From NCBI RefSeq assembly GCF_051062515.1, contig NZ_JAMXEK010000006.1: DNA of 64,000 nt; one strand, 5' to 3'. A program made the translations under genes and the position numbers. Under the pieces are notes generated by a model. It was not told where the DNA came from. It did not search any database and saw only the letters and a list, made by a program, of their open reading frames with translations. Of the stretch, positions 1 to 9,519 are shown piece by piece. Source of the stretch: Aliarcobacter sp017996075 (GTDB lineage Bacteria; Campylobacterota; Campylobacteria; Campylobacterales; Arcobacteraceae). How positions within the stretch are numbered: position 1 is the first letter of the stretch; each line of letters starts with the position of its first letter.

Positions 1-57
1 TATATGTCTCCAAGTGAATTTGAAGATAAAATGTTACGTTTTGAAATGGTTAGTTAA
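1..57 (+). CDS. IS3-family transposase, C-terminal end (partial)
   Basis: Frame 1 reads YMSPSEFEDKMLRFEMVS and then TAA at 55-57. The YMSPSEFE string is typical of the extreme C-terminus of IS3-family OrfB (rve/DDE) transposases, just after the catalytic core. Only 18 residues are visible, so intactness of the enzyme cannot be judged. The family call rests on this short motif plus the terminal-repeat-like sequence that follows. Confidence 0.7.
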   Translation, partial: YMSPSEFEDKMLRFEMVS

Positions 58-95
58 ATTATAAATTTTTTGTCCTATAAAGTGTTGACAGATCA
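1..95 (+). mobile_element. right end of an IS3-family insertion sequence (partial)
   Basis: The first 57 bases encode the last residues of an IS3-type transposase. Shortly after its stop lies a terminal-repeat-like sequence: read from the outside inwards on the minus strand it starts TGATCTGTCAACAC and continues to TATAGGACA, which resembles the TGATC...GGACA ends of IS3 elements. The boundary is placed at about base 95 because the host reading frame of the disrupted Cache gene is normal up to base 96 and turns into unrelated sequence inside the element. The rest of the element, its left repeat and any target-site duplication lie outside the window. Confidence 0.75.
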
Positions 96-705
96 TAGAA
101 GATAAAGTATCGTTTATTGTTGAAACATCTATTAGTGCTGTTAATACACCTACTAAATCTTTATTCTCATCTCGAATTGCTCTAGCTTGGATAATAGAGT
201 AGGAACTCGAAGTAAAAGAAAAAAGAACATCAGAAAATGTTGTATTTAGATCTTTGTTATTTTTTAGAATTTCAAAATATTCTCTATCTGAAGTATTAAT
301 AGGAAAACTTAAATCATTTGATGAATATAAAATATCACCTTCTTTATTTGCAAAATTAATAGCACTTATATTGCTAAAATTACTAACTAGAAATTTAAAT
401 TTATCATCTACTGTTTTTCGTTTTTGATCAAAACTAAATGAATAAAAATTGTTATTCTCTTTTGGAAGAGTCAAAATAATATATTCTGCTAATTTAAGTA
501 TATTTTCTGATTGTTCAAAATCATTTTCAAGCTTTTTAGTTAAAAGCATTGTTACATTACTAGTAGAAATTTTAGTATTCTCAATCGCTCTTTTATACTC
601 AAAATAAGCTTGTAGGGATGCTAGTAAGATTATAAACAGTATGGAGAAGATAAACCAACCATAAGTAAAATTTTTTATATCTAACTTTATTTTAAAACTA
701 TTCAT
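34..705 (-). pseudogene. Cache-domain membrane sensor truncated by the IS insertion
   Basis: The frame encodes an N-terminal membrane segment (about residues 10-35) followed by a periplasmic Cache/PDC-type sensor domain, with the tell-tale DREYF and the terminal GVLTALIDVS strand. Such domains usually precede a second membrane helix and a GGDEF, kinase or methyl-accepting output domain. Here the host sequence stops near base 96 and the frame runs about 20 codons into the IS end before a TAA at 34-36, so the second helix and output domain are missing. The start at 705 is preferred over the ATG at 723 because AGGGGA lies just upstream of it. It follows the type I exporter gene by about 30 bases and was probably in its operon. 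Whether the output was a diguanylate cyclase cannot be told. Confidence 0.75.
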
Positions 706-734
706 TGTTTCCCCTATAGTCAATTTCTTAAATT

Positions 735-2918
735 TTACTTTGTACGAAGTTTCTCAACAACATAATCCTTTTTACCATCAAGAACAATTTGCCCATCTTC
801 CATAACAATAACTCTATCTGCTAGAGATAAAAGAGATGTTTTATGAGTAACTAAAATCATAGTTTTGTCTTTTAAATACTCTTTTATACTTTTTATAAAT
901 TTAGCTTCTGTTGAGCTATCCATAGCACTTGTTGGCTCATCTAATAAAACTATTGGATAATCTTGTAAAATAGCTCTTGCTATTGCTATACTTTGTCGCT
1001 GACCACCTGAAAGGAAAGCACCTCTTTCACCTACTGGCATATCAAAACCTTTTGGATGTTTATTTATAAAATCCATAACTCCACTTACAGTTGCTGCTTC
1101 AATAATTTTTTCATCATCAATATGAGGTAGCCTATAAACAATATTTTCTTTAACAGTTCCATTAAAAAGTAATACATCTTGAGAAACATAAGCTATATTT
1201 TTTCTAAGCTCCGTAGGGTCAAGCTGTTTTGTATCAATATTATCAACCAATATAGCACCTTCATTTGGAACATACAAAGATAAAAGTAATTTATGAATAG
1301 TTGATTTTCCAGAACCAATTTTTTCTATAATTGCGATATGCTCACCTTCATTAATTCTAAAATTAAGATTATTTAAAGTTGATTTATCTGAATTTGGATA
1401 TGTAAATCCTACATTTTTAAACTCTATATTTCCTCTATATTCAGGTCTTGCAACAAATTTTTTACCTTGAGGATGTTCAACTGGCATATTCATAATATCA
1501 TCTAAAGCTTTGTATGAAACTTTTGTATGATGAAAAGTTGATAAAAGACTTGCAACTTGTCCCATAGGTGCTATTGCTCTTGAAGATATAATAACAACAG
1601 CAATTAAAGCTCCCATTGAAATCATTTTCTCACCAATTAAGTATGTTCCTACAATAATAATTGCAACAGTATTAAGCTGTAATAAAAATGAAGTTACAGT
1701 TGTAATAGATGCCGAAATAGTCTTTGAAGATATACTTTTATCAGCTATTTGGGAAGTCGCTTCTTCCCATTTCCACTGTGAATATCCAGTTGCTCCAAGT
1801 GATTTTAAAGTTTCAATAGAAGATAAAGACTCTATTAAAACTCCATTTTTCATTGAAGATGCTTCATATGATTGTTTAATACTATTTTGCAATTTTTCTT
1901 TTGCATAAAGTGTATAAAATACAATAAATATTATTATAACAACAGGAACAACAACCAAAACTCCACCTATATAATAAATAGTAATTAAAAAAAGAATTAT
2001 AAAAGGTAAATCTATTAATAAAGATATTGTTGAAGATGTAATAAAAGACCTAATACTTTCAAACTCTTTTAAAATATTTGCCATAGAACCAACAGAAGAT
2101 GGCATAGATGACATTTTTAAATCTAAAACTCTTTCAAAAATCAAAGAAGATGCAATAATATCTGTCTTTTTACCAGCTGTTTCTAAAAAATATGTTCTTA
2201 AAAATTTTAATACAACATCAATTCCATAAACTATCAAAACTCCAATTGATAATATCCACAATGTATCTTTTGCATCATTTGGAATTACTCTATCATAAAC
2301 ATTCATAGTAAAAAGAGGTGTTGCTAAAACAAAAATATTAATCAAAAGAGAAGCTATAATAACATCTCTGTAAGTATCTCTTACAATTTTCATTGTACCC
2401 CAAAGCCAATGATTCTCTTTAACATCTCCTACAGTTAGTTGTTTATCATCAAATCTAAGCTCTTTTTTTAATAAAATAGAAAAACCAAAATAGTATTTTT
2501 TTAGCTCTTCAATAGTAACACTATTTTCAACATCTTCAGCTTCAGGCAAAACTACTCTTGCGTTTGACATTTCATCGTCAAAACCTAATAAAATACAAGC
2601 TCTAAGTTCATCTTTGGGATTTTTACCATTTAATAAAACTATACAAGGAAGAACTAATGGATTTATATCTTCTATTTTTGTTTTTAATACTCTTGTTTTA
2701 AATCCAGCCTTTGCAGCAGCTCTTGAAAAAAGTGATTTTGAACTAAATTTTGAGAATAAAACAGGTGAACTGTGCCCCTCTTCTATTGGTAATCCAGATA
2801 TTAAAGACTCTTTTGAGTAAGGTCTTCCACTCATTTTACAAAAAATTGCTAAACAATCCAATATAGGATTTTCTACATACTCTTTAACTTTAATATCTTT
2901 AAAAATATCATAATGCAT
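735..2918 (-). CDS. type I secretion ABC transporter (LapB/LssB-like permease-ATPase)
   Basis: A 727-residue inner-membrane exporter predicted to power one-step secretion of large adhesins or RTX-like proteins. The N-terminal ~135 residues resemble a C39 peptidase-like domain without an evident catalytic Cys, as in LapB exporters. A six-helix ABC membrane domain (about 165-440) and a nucleotide-binding domain (about 490-725) follow. Walker B (IVLLDEP), the signature LSGGQRQ and the H-loop (LVTH) are intact. The Walker A reads EKIGSGKST, so the first glycine of GxxGxGKST is replaced by Glu (codon at 1323-1325). The gene lies 13 bases after the TolC-like gene. No membrane-fusion (HlyD/LapC) gene is visible and it may lie beyond the left edge. 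The substrate is not identifiable here. Confidence 0.85.
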   Translation of the reverse strand: MHYDIFKDIKVKEYVENPILDCLAIFCKMSGRPYSKESLISGLPIEEGHSSPVLFSKFSSKSLFSRAAAKAGFKTRVLKTKIEDINPLVLPCIVLLNGKNPKDELRACILLGFDDEMSNARVVLPEAEDVENSVTIEELKKYYFGFSILLKKELRFDDKQLTVGDVKENHWLWGTMKIVRDTYRDVIIASLLINIFVLATPLFTMNVYDRVIPNDAKDTLWILSIGVLIVYGIDVVLKFLRTYFLETAGKKTDIIASSLIFERVLDLKMSSMPSSVGSMANILKEFESIRSFITSSTISLLIDLPFIILFLITIYYIGGVLVVVPVVIIIFIVFYTLYAKEKLQNSIKQSYEASSMKNGVLIESLSSIETLKSLGATGYSQWKWEEATSQIADKSISSKTISASITTVTSFLLQLNTVAIIIVGTYLIGEKMISMGALIAVVIISSRAIAPMGQVASLLSTFHHTKVSYKALDDIMNMPVEHPQGKKFVARPEYRGNIEFKNVGFTYPNSDKSTLNNLNFRINEGEHIAIIEKIGSGKSTIHKLLLSLYVPNEGAILVDNIDTKQLDPTELRKNIAYVSQDVLLFNGTVKENIVYRLPHIDDEKIIEAATVSGVMDFINKHPKGFDMPVGERGAFLSGGQRQSIAIARAILQDYPIVLLDEPTSAMDSSTEAKFIKSIKEYLKDKTMILVTHKTSLLSLADRVIVMEDGQIVLDGKKDYVVEKLRTK

Positions 2919-2931
2919 TAGATTTTATCCC

Positions 2932-4278
2932 TTATCTTATATTGTTTTTCAATATTTCATTTATTTTAGAGTCATTTTTTTCAAATATCTCTTTTTCTTT
3001 TTGCTCTAATATCTCATCTGATAAAATTCCAATTGAATCTAAAATTCTATAATGAGCTAGCAGTAAATCATAAGTTGTAGAAATAACATTTCTTTTAGTA
3101 GATATATAATCTAAATGAGCATCAACAACACTACCTAAATCTCTAGTTCCTAGTGTAAATTCTTGATAAGTTGCATCTAAAACAGCTTTTCTAGTTTTTA
3201 CAAATTTTTCTAATTTTGCTAATTTTTCGGCATTTAAAAGATAACTATTCCATGATAAAGATAATTTATTTGATATTTGTTGATTTGTTTTTTGTAGTAA
3301 AATTTTCTTTTCTTGTATTGTTTGAAGTAGTTTTTTATTATTTGCTAAATCCTTACCACCGTTATATAAATTATAAACTAACTCAAGACCAACTTTATAT
3401 TCGTTTGAAGTATCTGTATAGTTCTCTTTATAACTTGCATCATTTAATCTATAACTTGCAACTAAATTAACATCTGGATGAAATGATTTTAAATCTCTTT
3501 TTTGTTCAAAAATTGCTACATCAATATTTTTTAGCGAAACCATAACAGATGGATGATTTAAAAATCCATATCTTAGAGCTTCATCTTCATTATTTGGAAG
3601 ATTATATGAAAATATTGGATGAGTTAAAGAAGCGAAGTCAAACTCCTCTTGAATATTGTCATATAAATTTTGAGTAGCATCGGCTAAACTTAATTTATCA
3701 ATTGATAAATTTACACTACTCTCTTCTAGGTTTCCTTTTGCTCTTTCATACTCCAACTTTGTACCATAACCCATCTCAACTTTTCTAGATGTTTTATTAT
3801 ACATCTCTTTACTCATGTTGTATGATTCGTTTGATAAATTTAACATATCATTTGTTTTTAAAACATTTATATAATTTTGAACATATCTTAATGCCAACTC
3901 ATTTTGAATCTCTTTTAAATAAAACTTTGCACTTTCATATCTATTTTGTTGAATCTTTTTTTCATATGAAGATTCAAATCCATCGTATAAAGGTTGATTT
4001 AATCTAAGTAAATATTCATCTTTTGATTCTAATCTTCCATTTTTAGGAGTATATGAGTCTCTTGAAGTTCTTGAATTATCAGCACTTGCTTCAAAATTTA
4101 TTGTTGGATAAAATAAGCCTTTTGCAATATCCATATCATATTCTATTTTTTTTAATTCATTTTCTCTAACAAGAACATCTGGATTATTTGCCAAAGTTTT
4201 AATAAATCCCTCTTTCAAAGAAAATGCATTTAAAAAATCAGATAGAAAAATAAATAAAACAAAGAAAAATTTAAACAT
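2932..4278 (-). CDS. TolC-family outer-membrane channel of the type I secretion system
   Basis: A 448-residue protein with a signal peptide (about residues 1-20) and two repeated halves rich in long amphipathic helices, the arrangement of TolC/LapE outer-membrane efflux proteins that form trimeric barrels with periplasmic coiled-coil tunnels. Short motifs such as LNQPLYDGF and LVYNLYNGG are typical of the two barrel-strand/helix junctions. Its position just ahead of the LapB-like ABC exporter argues that it is the outer-membrane component of that secretion system rather than a general drug-efflux TolC. The 132-base upstream gap probably holds the operon promoter. An RBS-like TAGGA precedes the ATG. 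Confidence 0.85.
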   Translation of the reverse strand: MFKFFFVLFIFLSDFLNAFSLKEGFIKTLANNPDVLVRENELKKIEYDMDIAKGLFYPTINFEASADNSRTSRDSYTPKNGRLESKDEYLLRLNQPLYDGFESSYEKKIQQNRYESAKFYLKEIQNELALRYVQNYINVLKTNDMLNLSNESYNMSKEMYNKTSRKVEMGYGTKLEYERAKGNLEESSVNLSIDKLSLADATQNLYDNIQEEFDFASLTHPIFSYNLPNNEDEALRYGFLNHPSVMVSLKNIDVAIFEQKRDLKSFHPDVNLVASYRLNDASYKENYTDTSNEYKVGLELVYNLYNGGKDLANNKKLLQTIQEKKILLQKTNQQISNKLSLSWNSYLLNAEKLAKLEKFVKTRKAVLDATYQEFTLGTRDLGSVVDAHLDYISTKRNVISTTYDLLLAHYRILDSIGILSDEILEQKEKEIFEKNDSKINEILKNNIR

Positions 4279-4410
4279 ATAAGTCCTAATAGCTATTTTA
4301 ATAAAAGAGTTGATATTGTATCAAAATCATTGATATATTTTACTTTTTACAAGATAAATAACCGAAAGATAATTCATTTTTGTTATATTAATATTTTAAG
4401 ATTTAAAGAT

Positions 4411-5940
4411 TTAATCACTATTTTCTATTCTTAAAATCTGTCTTTTATTTGCTTTTGTTTGTTCAATTTGAATAAAATCTTTCTCATATTTTTTATATTT
4501 TTTCAAAAATGGTGGTATTTTTCGACCCTCTATCATCATCACATCATCCAAAATTGTTTTTACCAAAATCTCTTCTTCATAATCACGGCTTAAATACTCA
4601 AACAAATACTCAGCAACCCTATCAAGCGAGATTTTAAAAGTGCTTTCACTTCTTTTATATATCCATTTACTAAAGTCAAAGAAATTTTCAAAAACTTTTC
4701 CATCTTTAAAAAGTAGTTTTGAACTCTTTACAAAATTTCCACTATTGTAAACAATATCCCAAAATCTAGCAAATCTTTTCATATCTTGCATAAGCTCAAA
4801 TAGTATTAGATTATTTTGTAAAATATCATAGGGTGGGTTTGGATTATAAACCATACCATGCAGTTCATCGTGCCTATTTAAAGTAGTTCCAGATAGTTTT
4901 TTTAAAATTCCAATTTGAATTTCACCACTACTTAAAGTATAAAGCAAATCAAGATTTTGTGCAAAACTATCAATTGTTTCACTAGGAAGTCCTACAATTA
5001 AATCAATATGCATATGAGCATTTGTCTCAGAACTCAAAAATGCTAAATTCTCTTTGATTTTATCAATTTTTAGATTTCTATTTATATTTTTTGCAACATC
5101 TAAATTTAGAGTTTGAATACCAACTTCAAGCTGCAAACTTCCTGCTTTGAACTTTTTTAAAAGCTCTCTTAACTCAGGAGGAAAATTATCAGGAATTACC
5201 TCAAAGTGTAAAAAATAGTCCTCATCTTTTGCTAAAAAATAGTCTAATATTGCTTTTGCATAAGATATTTTTAGATTAAAAGTTCTATCTATAAACTTAT
5301 AGTTTCGTGCCCCCCTATTCCAAAGTTTATCAATCTCATTTAAAAAAACATCAATAGGTAAATATCTCATAGATGAGTCAATACTAGATAGACAAAATTC
5401 ACAAGTAAAAGGGCAACCACGGCTACTTTCTATATAAATATGTCTATTTTTTATATCAAAATCTGTGTAATAATCATATGGTAGAGCGATTTTATCAAAC
5501 TCAACTGGCTTTGCATGAATTATCTTATCTTTTGGTCTAATTCCACCTAAGATATTTTTACATAAGTTATAAACACTTATTTCGCCCTCTCCAAACATAA
5601 AGTAATCTGCTTTTTCAAAATCAACTCTATGAGGAAGATGACTAATCTCTGGACCTCCAAGAGCTACTATTGTATTTGGGCTTATTAGTTTTATATATTT
5701 TACAATTTCAGCAACATCTGTTGCATTCCAAATATATGTTGAGATTAATACAATTTTTGGTTTGTACTCTAAAATCTCTTCAACTATTGTTTGATTTTGG
5801 CTATTTATTACAAACTCTAAAATCTTTGCTTCATCTTTTAACTCTTTTAGATTTGCAAACAAGTATCTTAAAGATAGACTTGAGTGTGAAAATCTTGAGT
5901 TTAGTGTTGTTAATATTATGTTTTTATTTTCTATATTCAT
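4411..5940 (-). CDS. B12-binding radical SAM protein (DUF4080 type)
   Basis: A 509-residue protein. The first ~140 residues form a cobalamin-binding-like Rossmann domain (VALGGPE and the following GEGE segment). The radical SAM core follows, with the cluster motif CPFTCEFC (about residues 187-194) preceded by ESSRG. The C-terminal ~130 residues match the DUF4080 extension of this family. Members are thought to perform radical methylations or rearrangements, but the substrate is unknown and is not shown by the neighbours. It is a single gene upstream of, and on the same strand as, the TolC gene with a 132-base gap, so co-transcription is uncertain. Confidence 0.85.
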   Translation of the reverse strand: MNIENKNIILTTLNSRFSHSSLSLRYLFANLKELKDEAKILEFVINSQNQTIVEEILEYKPKIVLISTYIWNATDVAEIVKYIKLISPNTIVALGGPEISHLPHRVDFEKADYFMFGEGEISVYNLCKNILGGIRPKDKIIHAKPVEFDKIALPYDYYTDFDIKNRHIYIESSRGCPFTCEFCLSSIDSSMRYLPIDVFLNEIDKLWNRGARNYKFIDRTFNLKISYAKAILDYFLAKDEDYFLHFEVIPDNFPPELRELLKKFKAGSLQLEVGIQTLNLDVAKNINRNLKIDKIKENLAFLSSETNAHMHIDLIVGLPSETIDSFAQNLDLLYTLSSGEIQIGILKKLSGTTLNRHDELHGMVYNPNPPYDILQNNLILFELMQDMKRFARFWDIVYNSGNFVKSSKLLFKDGKVFENFFDFSKWIYKRSESTFKISLDRVAEYLFEYLSRDYEEEILVKTILDDVMMIEGRKIPPFLKKYKKYEKDFIQIEQTKANKRQILRIENSD

Positions 5941-6027
5941 GGTGTGGATTCTACTTAAAATGGTGTTATATTAACCTTTTGTAAAGAATAGTTTACTATA
6001 CTTAAAAGAAAAAACAAAAGGTGTGAA

Positions 6028-6327
6028 ATGTTACGAACGAAGTTTTCTCAATTTAGAGCTATATCTATAATTGAAGGAATCTCTTATTTAATACTAGTTT
6101 TTCTAGCAATGCCTCTAAAATATCTCTTTGAAGAACCTATGGCTGTTAAAATATTTGGAATGATGCATGGAATATTTTTTATATTTTTTTGTATAGCTTT
6201 ATACAATGCTATGAAACAGTACAAATGGGGATTTTTATTTAGTTTAAAACTATTTATATACTCTTTAATCCCTTTTTTATTTATACTAATAGAAAAAGAG
6301 ATTATGAAAACAAAAAAGGCTATTTAG
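6028..6327 (+). CDS. DUF3817 family integral membrane protein
   Basis: A 99-residue protein with about three hydrophobic segments. It carries the family hallmarks EGISYL near residue 18, AMPLKY near residue 30 and MHG near residue 48. DUF3817 proteins are small inner-membrane proteins of unknown function, sometimes fused to permeases. An AAAGGTG ribosome-binding site precedes the ATG, and a TATACT-like -10 lies about 25 bases upstream. It is divergent from the radical SAM gene and convergent with the next gene, from which a hairpin terminator separates it, so it appears to be monocistronic. Confidence 0.8.
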   Translation: MLRTKFSQFRAISIIEGISYLILVFLAMPLKYLFEEPMAVKIFGMMHGIFFIFFCIALYNAMKQYKWGFLFSLKLFIYSLIPFLFILIEKEIMKTKKAI

Positions 6328-6347
6328 AAAGCAAAGCTTTCTAAATA
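6321..6347. terminator. bidirectional hairpin terminator
   Basis: The arms TATTTAGAAAGC and GCTTTCTAAATA pair over 12 bp around an AAA loop. A T-containing tail (AATTTTA) follows on the plus strand and A/T-rich sequence on the minus strand. It sits between the convergent DUF3817 gene and the large minus-strand gene, overlapping the DUF3817 stop codon, so it probably ends both transcripts. Confidence 0.8.
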
Positions 6348-6350
6348 ATT

Positions 6351-8225
6351 TTACTCTACTTTTTGTTCCATTACTTCAGATAATTCAATATCAGAAATTT
6401 TTACAGGATACTGTTGTTCATCTTTTGTAAAACTAGTTCCTATTTTTGGAACTATCTCATAATTGATAGTTCCATTTGCCTCTGTTGAACCAATTGAGTA
6501 TGCTCTAAAATTTATCTCCAAAATCTCAGCTTCAAAATCTTTGATATTTAAAATTATACTAAACTCTTTTAGTGAATTTTCACTCAAAGTATCATCATAA
6601 GCTTCAATAGCTAAGAAGCTATTTTTAATACTTTCATAAGGATTTATAGTAAAAAGCTCACTATTTGGTTCATAAACATTTATCTCTTTTAAATCTCCTA
6701 AAATAGTAGAAACAACTCTTGATTTATCTTTTAATTGAGGAAAAGATACAACTAATCCTTTTTGACTATTTTCATTTAAAGAAGATTTATACCCAAAAGT
6801 TATTTTTAGAAGATTTTCACCAATCATATCATAAGAAGTCGTAAGATTTTCATCATCATAATATTCAAAATCACTCTCTTGTTGAGTAAATTTTAAATCT
6901 TTTTCTTCTAATAATTTAATATCATTTATATAGATACCATCTTTTAAAGATATCTCAAATCTCTTTAAATCATCATTTGCAATATCTTTATAATTTAATC
7001 CTAAACTCTCTTTTAAAGGTAAGATTAACTTATCTGCTGAAACTTTATCTAGATCAATTTTTATATCAATTTTTTCAAAAATATCATTTAATCCACTAAC
7101 TAATGCTGGTTTCATATTTTTATTTAAAGATAAACTTGCTTCATATCTTAGTTTTTCAAAAATCTTCTCAGAATTTTGAGAAAATGAAGAAGAAACTCCA
7201 GAAGATGAAACTTTTACATCACTTTTTACAAGCTCTTCAAAAAAACTATCAAAAGCTTTTGAAAAAATATCTTCATCTTCACTATCTATAACTTTCATTA
7301 ACTCTTTGTACTGTTTATATGGTAAATTATCCAAAGAAAAAGAGAACTCACTATTTTTTACATTTATTATATTTGAACCATTTATCAAGCTTTGTACATC
7401 ATTACTAATAAAAGAGAACTCATCAAAAGAGATTTTATCTTTTGTACTAACTTTATCATTTATATTTTTAGAAGAGCCATCAAATAATATATTTTTTATA
7501 CTCATTTTTACAAATTCACTATCTAGCGATAGATTAGAAACTGAAAATTTCGTATCTATATTTTTTTCAATCTCTTTATAATAGCTTTTCATATCTTCTA
7601 AGACAAAGCTTTCATTGTTTGCACCAATAATTTTAAATAAAGCAACATTTAAACTATTTTTATCTCCATTTATCCCTCTTAATGATATTAAAGAGCCACT
7701 ATTACTAAATGCAATATCATCTAAAGTAAAGTTCATTTTGTCATCTACTTTTAAGTGAATAGCCTTTTGTTTTAAGATACTTAAAAGCTCTTTACTAGCT
7801 TCATCTTCACTATTTTCTAACTCATTTTGTAATACAACTGATAACTCTTTTAAGTATAAATCTGCATTCATCTCTTTTGTGAAAATATTTAAAGAGAAAT
7901 CATAATCAAATTTTGTACCCTCAAGTGCTAACTGTTTTGATTGACTATCAAAAATATTTAAAAATTCAACAAAAAGCTCTTTTGCTTGGCTCTCTTCTAT
8001 ATTTTTGCTTATAAAATCTAATGCTTTTATAGCATCTATAACTTGTATTTCACCATCTTTTCTTATCTTCATTGGAAGATTAGAATTATTTTGAGTTATA
8101 GAAAAACCATTTTGATTTAACTCTTCAATTTTTAGATTAACTGCCTTATCAACTGACCTATTTATAGTAAAAAAAATAGCTCCAGCTACTATTAAAACTA
8201 CAAATCCTATCAACAATTTTTTCAT
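6351..8225 (-). CDS. uncharacterised membrane-anchored protein (DUF945/YdgA-like architecture)
   Basis: A 624-residue protein with one N-terminal hydrophobic segment (about residues 5-22), which anchors or exports it, and a long polar remainder made of alternating amphipathic strands and helices. There is no Cys-rich motif and no recognisable catalytic signature. The overall plan (single N-terminal anchor and a long beta-rich periplasmic part with GANNESF and similar segments) resembles YdgA/DUF945 or AsmA-like proteins, but I cannot confirm membership from sequence alone. It is followed by a hairpin terminator and preceded by a 66-residue gene on the same strand. The function is unknown. Confidence 0.7.
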   Translation of the reverse strand: MKKLLIGFVVLIVAGAIFFTINRSVDKAVNLKIEELNQNGFSITQNNSNLPMKIRKDGEIQVIDAIKALDFISKNIEESQAKELFVEFLNIFDSQSKQLALEGTKFDYDFSLNIFTKEMNADLYLKELSVVLQNELENSEDEASKELLSILKQKAIHLKVDDKMNFTLDDIAFSNSGSLISLRGINGDKNSLNVALFKIIGANNESFVLEDMKSYYKEIEKNIDTKFSVSNLSLDSEFVKMSIKNILFDGSSKNINDKVSTKDKISFDEFSFISNDVQSLINGSNIINVKNSEFSFSLDNLPYKQYKELMKVIDSEDEDIFSKAFDSFFEELVKSDVKVSSSGVSSSFSQNSEKIFEKLRYEASLSLNKNMKPALVSGLNDIFEKIDIKIDLDKVSADKLILPLKESLGLNYKDIANDDLKRFEISLKDGIYINDIKLLEEKDLKFTQQESDFEYYDDENLTTSYDMIGENLLKITFGYKSSLNENSQKGLVVSFPQLKDKSRVVSTILGDLKEINVYEPNSELFTINPYESIKNSFLAIEAYDDTLSENSLKEFSIILNIKDFEAEILEINFRAYSIGSTEANGTINYEIVPKIGTSFTKDEQQYPVKISDIELSEVMEQKVE

Positions 8226-8278
8226 TTATGTTCCTTTTTCTTTAAAAACAAAAGCTTATCAAATAATTTATAAATATT

Positions 8279-8479
8279 TTAATTTCGTGAATTAAAAGGT
8301 TTTAATAATTCGAAAAGCCATTTATTAGCATCTTCAACTGTTTCAAATCTTTTTGATTTTGCAACTTGATATTGACCTTCATAAAATCTAACTCTTATTC
8401 CATCTTCAACATGATCTATTTTCGTTCTAGTTATTTTAGATAGATTTAAAAGAACTCTTTCGTTTAATTGTACAAACAT
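8279..8479 (-). CDS. small uncharacterised protein
   Basis: A 66-residue soluble protein with no signal or membrane segment. Its predicted pattern is strand-rich in the middle (GIRVRFYEGQYQVAK) and helical at the end (VEDANKWLFELLKPF). It begins with an ATG that has TAGGAG upstream. It lies 50 bases downstream of tupC and 53 bases upstream of the large membrane-anchored gene, all on the minus strand, so it could be the last gene of the tup transcript or separate. I do not recognise the family. Confidence 0.6.
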   Translation of the reverse strand: MFVQLNERVLLNLSKITRTKIDHVEDGIRVRFYEGQYQVAKSKRFETVEDANKWLFELLKPFNSRN

Positions 8480-8526
8480 ATTTGCTCCTAATTTTTTAAA
8501 TAATCATAAGTTTACTATTTTATCTC

Positions 8527-9519
8527 TTACATCCAACAAACACTATCTAAATCAAAAAATACTTCTACTTTATCTCCTGGAAATAAAATATCTTTTTGAA
8601 TCTCATTCTTAGATATTAAACAAGAAAAATTAATACCACAAATGGAAAATTCTATTTGTAAATTATCTCTGTTTTCATCTTTTTGGATTGATGTTACAGT
8701 TGCTATCAATTTTTCTTTTTTATTATTTTCATCAAATTTAGATATTTTTATACTACTTTGATTGATTATTACAACTGAATCTCTTTTTTTACTCTTAGAG
8801 TTTGGAATTACTATTTTTTGACCATCAATAAAATTTTTAACCAAATCACCGTTTTGATTTTTACTCCATGGTGGAAATAGTAGATTTATATTTCCATGTT
8901 CAACTAAACTTCCTTGAAAAAGTGCTATCTTTTTATCACTTATATGTTTTAACCATGTATAATCGTGACTTGATATAAATATTGTAGTGTTATATTTTTG
9001 CTTTGCTAATAAAATAGCATCTTTGATTAATTGTGCTGAATTTGTATCAACTCCAACTGTTGGTTCATCTAGTATTAATACTTTTGGTTTTAAAATTAAT
9101 CTTGAAGCCAAAGCAACTCTTTGAGCTTCACCACCTGAGAGTTGATTCCATTTTCTATTTGAAAAATTTTTATCAAGACCAACTAAAGAGAGAGCCTCTT
9201 CAACTTTACTTTTTAAATCTACACTCTCTCCTCTTATTTTTAAACCATAAGCAATATTTTCAAATACTGTTCGTTTTAATAAATATGGATTTTGGGGAAG
9301 CATAACAACACTTTTTTTAATATTTTCATCTATTATGATTTCACCATTTTGTGGTTTAGAAATAAAAGATAAAATAGAAAAAAGTGTAGATTTTCCACTA
9401 CCATTTGGTCCAAAAAAACCAATAATTTTATTCTCTTCTAATATAAGATTATCAATACTTAAAACTCTTTTTTCATCAAAAAAATACTCAATATTTTTTA
9501 GTTCATATAAAATATTCAT
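8527..9519 (-). CDS. tupC: tungstate ABC transporter ATP-binding protein TupC
   Basis: A 330-residue ABC ATPase that would drive tungstate (or molybdate) uptake through TupB. Walker A (GPNGSGKST, about residues 38-46), signature LSGGEAQ, Walker B (VLILDEP) and the H-loop (SSHD) are intact. The C-terminal ~110 residues form a TOBE-like domain such as oxyanion importers carry. The ATG at 9519 is preferred over the upstream ATG at 9528: AGGAGA lies 7 bases before it, and it makes the classical ATGA overlap with the tupB stop. It is the last member of the tupABC set in the formate dehydrogenase maturation operon. Confidence 0.85.
   Translation of the reverse strand: MNILYELKNIEYFFDEKRVLSIDNLILEENKIIGFFGPNGSGKSTLFSILSFISKPQNGEIIIDENIKKSVVMLPQNPYLLKRTVFENIAYGLKIRGESVDLKSKVEEALSLVGLDKNFSNRKWNQLSGGEAQRVALASRLILKPKVLILDEPTVGVDTNSAQLIKDAILLAKQKYNTTIFISSHDYTWLKHISDKKIALFQGSLVEHGNINLLFPPWSKNQNGDLVKNFIDGQKIVIPNSKSKKRDSVVIINQSSIKISKFDENNKKEKLIATVTSIQKDENRDNLQIEFSICGINFSCLISKNEIQKDILFPGDKVEVFFDLDSVCWM

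Noticed and set aside
2614..2820. Plus-strand ORF within the ABC exporter gene
   Set aside because: It lies antisense to conserved coding sequence, with no start signals.
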